Source: Pleurotus djamor (taxonomy: Eukaryota; Basidiomycota; Agaricomycetes; Agaricales; Pleurotaceae). Taken from it: 39,029 nucleotides of DNA. The notes under the pieces are model-generated. The model ran no database searches and had not been told where the DNA came from. It saw only the letters and a program-made list of their open reading frames with translations. Position 1 is the stretch's first letter. Every line of letters begins with the position of its first letter. Of this stretch, positions 32,416 through 39,029 are shown piece after piece. The position numbers and the translations under genes were made by a program. The stretch covers positions 1 to 39,029 of the forward strand of contig JAPEVF010000424.1 of the NCBI GenBank assembly GCA_029747585.1. Reading direction: 5' to 3'.

Positions 32416-34672
32416 CTATAATATGTATATGTACCAAGCACTTCGATCGCCCAGATCCCTTGGTTCCTCCTCCTTTGTAGATACTGCACGGAACGAAGCT
32501 TTCTTTTTGTTCATATAATAGAGATACACCATATTCACGACGGCTGATGTACCCAGTCCGATGGAGCACACAAGCAACACGATTGACGCGGTGGTGTAAC
32601 GAGGTGGAGCGGAGAGGGATCCTAAGAGCCAGGTGGATAGGATACCCCCGGCATTGTTGGTCATACAGACCGCTGCGACCGCAGTTGCACGTCGGGTGTG
32701 GGGGGAAGTGTTATTTGCTACCCAAGAAGTCATTGCCGGAGCAAGAGTGTTGATACCCGTGATTGTGAGGAACAGGCTCCCGTATTGCACGCCAACTTGG
32801 TGGGAACCTGAAGGAAACGGTGGTCAACAGGGGTGTAGGAGTGTAGTCAGGAGGAGGAGTATTGAGCCTACCGAGAAACATAGCAAACCCTACCACAGAG
32901 CAGCTCGCGGAGAAGATGAAGATCGCACCCCGACATTGGTATTTGTCGGCGATGTATGAGCCGATGTTGGTGACTGTGAGCGTAGATGTGAATAAACAAC
33001 TTGTACGACGGGCGTCGATAAATAGACGAAGGTCGGGGACTTGAAGTACTTACCGACGAAGGCCACTACGTACGGTGGTACGGACATCAGCTGAGCTTTA
33101 TTGGCTTTGAAACCGAGACCTTGTACGATTGAAGGAGTGAAGCTACGGCGAGCATTGTTAAGCATCTAGCTGCACCAGTCAGGCCGGGTTGACAAAACTT
33201 ACTAGCTAAGAGAATAGAGAATAATCCCTGCAGAAGACGCAGAAAATAGTCAGAGAAGATGGATACATAATGTGGTCTGGGAGCTTGCTCACCATTGAAC
33301 AGAGCTCCGATCGTGAGGAACCATACGTGAGGTAGCTTGAACGCCCTCACCACTTCCAACCAACTAAAAGAATCCAGTCCTACGTCCTTACTCACGGCAC
33401 CATCGTCGCGCAGACATCGTGCGATGTGCATCTTTTCGTCTTCATTGAGCAGCCGACAATGCTCAGGCGATCGAGGGATCAGCAAAAACGAGAAAAATCC
33501 GAAGGCAACCGTGAAAAGGCCTTCAAGGATGAAAATCCACGACCAGCCTGGCCTTCCACTGATGCCATCCATTTCCATTATTCCAGCGGCGAGGAGGCCG
33601 CTGAATGCACCAGCCAGGGCTGATGCTGAGAAAATAACCGATAAGCTGACAAAAGATAGTCAATGGCATTACTTCGTTGATACAACCGGTCCGATCACCT
33701 ACCGTTGTTGGAGCCGTGCGCGTGGATAGAAGTATGACAGATAGAGTATGATTGCAGGAAGAAGGCCACCTACGTAGAACAAAAATAGATGAGTTTTCTG
33801 GATCAGATGAATGGGATTATGTACTCCAACCTTCGAACAAGCCAAGAAAGAAGCGACAAACGAGAAGTCCGGTGTAATCACGAACAAAGCCTAGAAAAGA
33901 TGTGGTGTCAGAGCGGAAGACACGCCTTATTCGGTTACGGAGAGGCAAACCTTGCAAGGTCGTGACAAGCCCCCAAAGTGTCAAGAGCATTGGTAACAAG
34001 ATGTTCGGCCCCATAGCCTTGATGGATGGGTGTCATCAACATCCAATGTGAGTGCAACGGATGGAAGATAGAAAGCTCACCTTAAGCAATAGGGTTACAG
34101 GTATTTCGACTAGGACATACGGGCTTAAAGCGATTGATCAAACTCGTGTGCAAGTATCAGGTGGGGTAGAATACTTACACGAAGGTCACGGAGAGTGCAA
34201 TGCTGTACTAGAGATAGTCCAACACCAGGTTAGTCGTTGTTGGATCAGAAACAGATACACGAGGGGTGATTCTACCTGTTTGTTGCTGAGATGGAGGTCG
34301 CCCTGTAAGCCTGCGACGCGGGCGTTTCCAAGATTTGTACGGTCCTAGTCGCCTGGATAAGACGACAGGCCGCATCGCGCAGCTACTGTACTTACGAGCC
34401 ATGAAAGGAGGTAAATGACTGTCAATACAAGGAGCTGTATCGTAGAATCGAGTGAGGCATGAGTTGAAAGTGTGTCTGGAAACCACTGACCACGCTAGAC
34501 ACAGAGTCAGCGCCTGAGGACCACAGAAAAAAAGAGAAAGGGTCGCTTACGATAGATCTAGCTTCCGCCAGCAAGTTAGTCCAAGGCTTTTGGTGCGTCG
34601 CGAGTTGTCGTCCTTCAACTCGGGGATCGCGACCTCTGAAAAGGACGTCTTTTCCGAATGACTGTTAAACAT
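32416..34672 (-). CDS. MFS transporter, Dal5-like anion:cation symporter family
   Basis: Plasma-membrane carrier of the ACS/allantoate permease branch of the major facilitator superfamily; substrates in the family include allantoate, nicotinate, pantothenate and small peptides or acids. Fourteen exons, minus strand: 34672-34551, 34494-34491, 34434-34396, 34344-34276, 34207-34179, 34123-34081, 34017-33951, 33890-33831, 33769-33703, 33645-33293, 33227-33203, 33142-33054, 32973-32872, 32807-32416; 486 aa. Seen: WLDRTNLGNARVAGLQGDL after helix 1, CRFFLGLFEGGLLPA, GRPGWSWIFILEG with IPRSPEHC, and the C-terminal MTNNAGGILSTWLLG. About 12 hydrophobic segments. A 4-nt exon is needed to keep phase between exon 1 and helix 1 (see findings). 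Tail to tail with the Zn2Cys6 factor, 177 bp apart. Confidence 0.92.
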
Positions 34673-35464
34673 ATGGATTCTTGGGGAACTGCGAGCAAAA
34701 GAAGAAGAAACTCTCAAAAGACTTTATGATATGTAGCCTTCTTATCCGCACTTTGGGCGAAAAGCCCCATACAGATATCCTACGTGCGAACGATCATTCA
34801 CATAATTACAGCACCTGGTGGAAGTAAGTAGGTTATGCTGGCGTTATAGGTCATCAGTTTGAAGCTCTTGGGGATACAGAGGGAGAATTTCAAGTCCCAG
34901 ATGAGAAGATAAAGCCAGCGAAGCTCACAGGCCGCACCTCAAAGACAGAGTGGACGCAAAAACGACGGAGACGATAACTTCGTCGCAAGGGTGGTTCAAA
35001 TGTGGTGAAGCGAAGGAACAGGGACGGAAAGGGAAGCGCCCCANGGGTCCTTTTAGCGCCGAGACCCCGAAACAACTGTTCATATCTCCGAGTCCACGTC
35101 CAGACTCCAATGTCTACCCTGGCACTACCGTTCGTCGAGTCTTCGCATTCGCTTGCCCAAATCTGTGGTCAATTCGATCGATGTCCCTTTCGTAGCAACA
35201 GACACCCACAAACTCCAGATGAGCAAGGCAACTCGGAGTTTTGCATTGCATGAGGACCTTCAGTGGTACGGGGAATAGTTCTTGAGAACCGAACACACTG
35301 CGAAGGGAGTACGCGCATGCAAGCTCTAGCGGTGCACTCATATTGGAGCTCCGTGGTCTCGACGCTCGAGATGCGTCACCTCGCTCGTCATTCCGAGTTA
35401 TGACATCTTCCGTGGCGACACATACTCCAGACTTATAATTTCAGTCCCTCATAAAGCGCCTCTC
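34673..35464. other. Divergent spacer, MFS / SDR
   Basis: 792 bp between divergent start codons; both promoters expected. A TATAAT at 35434-35439 is close to the SDR ATG. It contains one N (35044) and only short frames without motifs. Confidence 0.5.
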
Positions 35465-36790
35465 ATGGCACTCAGACTCTCTGCTCGTCTCCTCACCACC
35501 AAATTCCTGCATCCAAGAAACGCCATGTCGACATCCAATACCAAGCAAATACGCAAAGAGGCCGATATCATCACGGCGTATGATGTACGTATATGCTGCA
35601 GATTTCGTGGAATCGCAAGAATTGTTAACCTTTTCTTCTCTACTCGGGCGGGTAACAGCCTCATTCGTTCATCGAGAAATTCAGCCAGGAAGCCCCGGGC
35701 TCTGATGAGGCAATGAAACCTCTTGCGGAGCATACTAAAGTTGAAAGATGGGACGAAAATGGAAAGCCATACCTTTGGGAATACCGGTACTAACTCGGTG
35801 TCGACGTCCTTTGCTATACGCATCTGGCTCACGGTGATATATGCACAGGGGTTCTGGCAAACTGGAAGGCAAGAAAGCGATTATCACTGGTGGCGATTCC
35901 GGCATTGGTCGTGCCGTGGCTGCATTCTTTGCTCGTGAAGGCGCGGATGTCACTATCCACTACCTGAAAGATGAACAGAAAGAGTACGTGTCTTTTTTTC
36001 TCCCTTCCAAAGTCAATATCCTTACTCTCTCCCTAGCGCCGAAGAAACCGCTCGCATCATCAAAGAAGCCGACCGTCAGGTCCTCCTGGTACCAGCAGAC
36101 TTTACCGATCCAAATGCCACCCAAGCCGTCGTTGACGCGCATGTCAAGAAATTCGGCCGCGTCGATATTCTCGTCAATAACGCCAGTTTCCAGATTATGA
36201 ACCCGGACATTGCGGACTTGCCTGTCGACCAAGTCCAAAGCATCTTCAACCGAAACATCGTCAGCATGATCGCAATGGCCAAATTCGCTGTTCCCCACAT
36301 GAAGAGAGGTGCCGCCATTGTGAATACCAGTTCAGTCACGGTACGTGTGTTACTTCTAACAACATGACTATCCTTCGCTGATCAACCCTCCCTCGCAGGC
36401 TTTTGCTGGGTCTCCTGCGTTGATCGACTACTCTTCCACGAAAGGAGCTATCGTCGCATTCACCCGCTCCCTCGCGAAGCAACTCGCACCCAAAGGCATT
36501 CGCGTCAACGCTGTCGCCCCAGGTCCTATCTACACGCCACTCCAACCCGCTTCGAGGCCGGAAGAACAAATGGAAGGATGGGAGCTTGGTAAACTCCCTC
36601 TGCACGGTCGTCCAGGACAACCTGCTGAGCTGGGCGGAGCCTTCGTGTTTCTCGCTGGTCCAGATGGGTGAGTTTTAATTGCGTTTTCTACATCATCTAA
36701 ACAAGGCGGAGTCACTGATTTTTACGGTTAAGGAATTTCGTTACTGGGCAGACTCTTCACGTTAATGGCGGTCAGTGGACTGGGTCGTAA
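35465..36790 (+). CDS. Short-chain dehydrogenase/reductase with N-terminal extension
   Basis: NAD(P)-dependent oxidoreductase of the classical SDR family, closest in architecture to bacterial YghA/YdaD/GS39-type stress SDRs, which also carry an extension of about 50 residues before the Rossmann fold. Exons 35465-35584, 35659-35786, 35849-35983, 36037-36340, 36399-36667, 36733-36790; 337 aa. Seen: cofactor motif TGGDSGIGR (96-104), NNAS (175-178), catalytic Ser227, Tyr240 and Lys244 (YSSTK), and [13 protein letters not shown]. The first 20 residues ([20 protein letters not shown]) are free of acidic residues and Arg/Leu/Ser/Thr-rich, like a mitochondrial presequence; Met21 could start a cytosolic form. 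Substrate unknown. Confidence 0.94.
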
Positions 36791-37225
36791 GTAGGCGTGA
36801 TGACGAATGAAAAGAATGACAATTGCAGTAGCCTTGCCACCATGTATCAAAGTAATCAAAACGCGTTTGGCTTGTCAGATCTTTAGACTTCAATCTTGCG
36901 ATGACCCGGACAGTTGGGCGAAGTCCTTTGGCCATACCCCCACGAACGTCGTATCGAACCATTACTTCCTGTGCCCTCATGAGCGAACCGGTTATAACAG
37001 TATGCTCGCGAGTCATTTGGAGTATTGACGACGGAAGAATACACGCTGCTATCGAGGACTTCACTGATACGAGAACATGTACAGGACTTTCAGAAACTAT
37101 CGAAGGGGCGACAAATGGGCGGTTGAGGCCGTTCTGGAACGCAAATAGTGAGCATCTCGTATTTTGGGGTGTATGGCATTTTCTCTAACCTCTCGTTCAA
37201 GGCCTACGAACACGTACGCGTCCGT
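36791..37225. other. Intergenic, SDR / secreted peptide
   Basis: 435 bp between convergent gene ends (SDR stop, peptide stop). Short frames only; no motif recognised. Confidence 0.5.
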
Positions 37226-37514
37226 TTAAAAGTGTAGACCGATGTCTATGCAAGTCTGACAGAGTTATATGAGCGGTGACGATTACAAAAGCGACAGGGA
37301 GAACGCGACGGACTCCACCAGCAGACGCGTTGATGCAAACCAAGGGCCTGCAGCAGGATATGAATGTGGGGTTACCACATTTACCGACGGAACAGCTTTG
37401 ACGTTTGGACACCGCTTCCAAGCTGGTCTCGACGCTGGTGGCTCCATCTGTAGCAGGGAGACCCTGTACAGCGGTGAGGGCGACGAAGAAGAGGAGGGTA
37501 GAGACGAATTGCAT
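37226..37514 (-). CDS. Small secreted cysteine-rich peptide precursor (knottin-like framework)
   Basis: Function unknown; I name no activity. Preferred model: exons 37514-37314 and 37255-37226, 76 aa. Seen: signal peptide (MQFVSTLLFFVALTAVQG), a short acidic pro-region, a Lys-Arg site at about residues 37-38 that Kex2 could cut, and then a mature part beginning Gln-Ser-Cys. With the 58-nt intron (37313-37256, donor GTCCGT, a weak donor) the mature part has six Cys in the order C-x4-C-x7-C-C-x4-C-x8-C, the arrangement of inhibitor-cystine-knot folds. Without splicing the open frame runs to 37197, with five Cys and a hydrophobic, Arg-rich tail, which looks less natural. A TATA box lies 82 bp upstream. 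Could be an effector-like, antimicrobial or signalling peptide (inference). Confidence 0.65.
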
Positions 37515-38057
37515 TGCTTTTTAGCGGGTATTTGGTAGGTCCTACAGTTGCGTTGGTGAAACTGTGCTGAACCATGAATGCATGAATCGTCTAGCTTTTA
37601 TATCGTTGGGTTGAGCTCACGACCTTCCTAAAAGCCCGTCCAGAGCGCGCCGTGCCTTCGCGGCATGCTAACTTGGTGACCTGAACACATGAAATATGCT
37701 TCTTCCATCAATACAAAGAGACGGGAGAACGACTGTTGTGCCTGGAGAATAGATACTCCAGAGACATTTGGTGGGTAAAAGACTGCAGGCCTTATGATGA
37801 AGTCAAGATCCGTTGGAAGACTGTGTCAAACGCTTAAGCTACAAGGCACATCATACACTCCGGAGAGCCTGGTTTTATGAACTATGGAAGCAAGCACTTC
37901 AGACGTGTATGGAAAAGCGTACGGGCAACGAGTCAATGTCCGAGGGTGTTCCATTTTAACTTGAAATAGATGGAAAAGATGTGGGAAATACGTATACTGA
38001 TCTGAAGCTCTGAACTTGGCCGAGCTGCCTTAAGCCCAGGCAGCGCATTCATGGCGT
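37515..38057. other. Intergenic, peptide promoter side
   Basis: 543 bp. Holds the promoter of the secreted peptide gene and the 3' flank of the BTB gene. A spliced end of the BTB gene could reach 38030. No further gene is seen. Confidence 0.5.
37596..37602 (-). promoter_or_regulatory. TATA box of the secreted-peptide gene
   Basis: Minus-strand TATAAAA 82 bp before the ATG at 37514, allowing a 5' UTR of about 50 nt. Confidence 0.55.
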
Positions 38058-39029
38058 TCATTGATGCGAGGAAATCCAGACTAAATGGTCCGCTTCATGA
38101 CGGACCAAGATATAAAACTTTTCGCGGCAACACTGTGATCTGCATACCTCAACATTGGCCCATTGGACCACCACGTTTCGTATTCTTTCCTTGATCATTC
38201 CTTGGCATTGTTCACAGGTAAGAGTCACTTGGAAAGATCTCAAAGCTGATTCCATTGTTGAAGTTGTTACATCTATAGTAATGACCAAAGAATACATTAC
38301 CCCGAGTATGCTATTAGTGGTATTTTCACTGGGAGTGGGTGTGCAAATGTAAGCACCTGGCCTCGCGTCCCAGGCAAAAGATGCGGTAGCCAGTGCCCAG
38401 GCGCGAGTGACTTTTTGTTGATCTACGAAACTACATTTCGGAGAAGCGGGATGGAGGTGAGGGGCAGGGAGTAAGATTTGTTTCAACGAATGAGCGCGAT
38501 TGTGATGGAGGAGGAATAGGCGTTTGAGGTATGATGATCCCATTTTGACAGCAACATCATCAGATATTGATGATAGATCGAAGCTTAATAGATGGGACGA
38601 CGCGGCGACAGCGAGGGATTCCAGGTTATAGGCTGCTGCGAGGGTATAGATGTCCAGTGGCCAAAGGGGGGGCAAGTGAGAGAAGAAGAGCGTAGAGCGG
38701 CTTGGAGGGGGAAATACATGAATTGACGTCCACGCCATAGAATGAAAGCCGGTTTACCGCCATCTCTAGGACATTGAAAGACGGAGAATAGCGTGTGCAA
38801 GGCAACTCATATATCGCATGAAGGATAATGTTTAGCACGGGAGCGGTGTCGGAGACGTTTATGATCGGTAAATCCGTCATTGGATCACTAATTGCGGGAA
38901 GTAGTGCGAGGAAATTGCTATCCGACGTATTGCAGAGCACGCTGCGATGCACGTAGAAGGAGACGGCATCAGATGTTAACATGATGATATCTGCAGGTTG
39001 GGAATTAATGTGCGCGTCTTGGAAGAAGG
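38058..39029 (-). CDS. BTB/POZ domain protein, partial and frameshifted
   Basis: Member of a large basidiomycete family of BTB proteins with no fixed function, probably protein-protein adaptors. The 5' end lies beyond the right edge. Seen, minus strand: FFQDAHINSQPADIIMLTSDAVSFYVHRSVL (split here only by reading; BTB core) near 38930-39025, SPSFNVLEMAVNRLSFYG, then a frame change at a run of seven C (plus-strand G 38666-38672), then LDIYTLAAAYNLESL, DDVAVKMGSSYLKRLFLLH, RAWALATASFAWDARP, an intron 38356-38273, and CEQCQGMIKERIRNVVVQW. The second half matches the family's C-terminal helical region, so only one base separates the two frames. The last residues depend on whether an intron at 38147 is used; read-through ends at 38058. 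It is either a sequencing error or a young pseudogene. Confidence 0.75.

Noticed and set aside
1..39029. CRISPR arrays, tRNA or rRNA genes, transposable-element proteins
   Set aside because: No spaced repeats, no cloverleaf-like sequence with conserved arm boxes noticed, and no transposase, reverse transcriptase or integrase motifs in any frame.

Overview
The window looks like nuclear DNA from a mushroom-forming fungus (Basidiomycota, most likely Agaricomycetes). The evidence is a gene density of about one per 2 kb on both strands, genes split by many 50-65 nt GT-AG introns, and protein types common in this group: a basidiomycete-type sesquiterpene synthase, GH16 glucanase, Zn2Cys6 regulators, an MBOAT wax-synthase-like protein, a NiCoT nickel transporter, a BTB protein and a small secreted Cys-rich peptide. 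No bacterial, plasmid or CRISPR features were seen. Scattered N bases (188, 194, 10943, 14284-14315, 35044) mark imperfect assembly. I derived the exon models by hand: each was checked for GT-AG (or stated exception) borders, unbroken phase, and conserved family motifs across the junctions.

Layout. 1.3-5 kb: phosphoglucomutase (+) converging on NAD(P)H-hydrate dehydratase NNR2 (-). 5-6.3 kb: secreted GH16 glucanase (+), divergent from NNR2 over a 276-bp shared promoter with a TATA box. 6.7-8 kb: RTA1-like 7-TM protein (-). 8-11 kb: about 3 kb with no gene I can support. 11.1-12.8 kb: an unusual small protein that is essentially a tandem array of Zn2Cys6 clusters (five complete plus one half). 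13.3-14.3 kb: a Ser-rich protein with a C-terminal CxxC motif, cut off in an N-rich patch. 14.65-16.8 kb: 12-exon nickel/cobalt transporter (-), divergent from a wax-synthase-like acyltransferase (+, 16.75-18.4 kb). 18.4-19.95 kb: Ctk2-type cyclin (-). 20.6-21.9 kb: sesquiterpene synthase (+). 22.2-24.5 kb: NCA2 (-). 24.6-25.2 kb: one-exon membrane protein of unknown function (-). 25.5-27 kb: secreted class 3 lipase (-). 27-28.7 kb: gene-poor. 28.7-32.2 kb: large Zn2Cys6 transcription factor (+), tail to tail with a 14-exon MFS anion/allantoate-type permease (-, 32.4-34.7 kb). 35.5-36.8 kb: SDR oxidoreductase with a mitochondrial-type leader (+). 37.2-37.5 kb: secreted peptide with a six-cysteine C-C-CC-C-C framework (-). 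38-39 kb: BTB protein (-), 5' end outside the window and one frameshift in a G7 run.

The genes are mostly a mix of housekeeping functions (PGM, NNR2, CTK2, NCA2) and accessory functions (secreted hydrolases, transport, terpene synthesis). Sesquiterpene synthase, transcription factor, MFS carrier and SDR lie within 16 kb, but NCA2, an unknown membrane protein and a lipase separate them, so a biosynthetic cluster is only a weak hypothesis. The most unusual items are the Zn2Cys6 array with its duplicated exon-intron unit, the knottin-like precursor, the Glu-for-Asp first metal motif of the terpene synthase, and several microexons (4, 17, 19, 21 and 22 nt).
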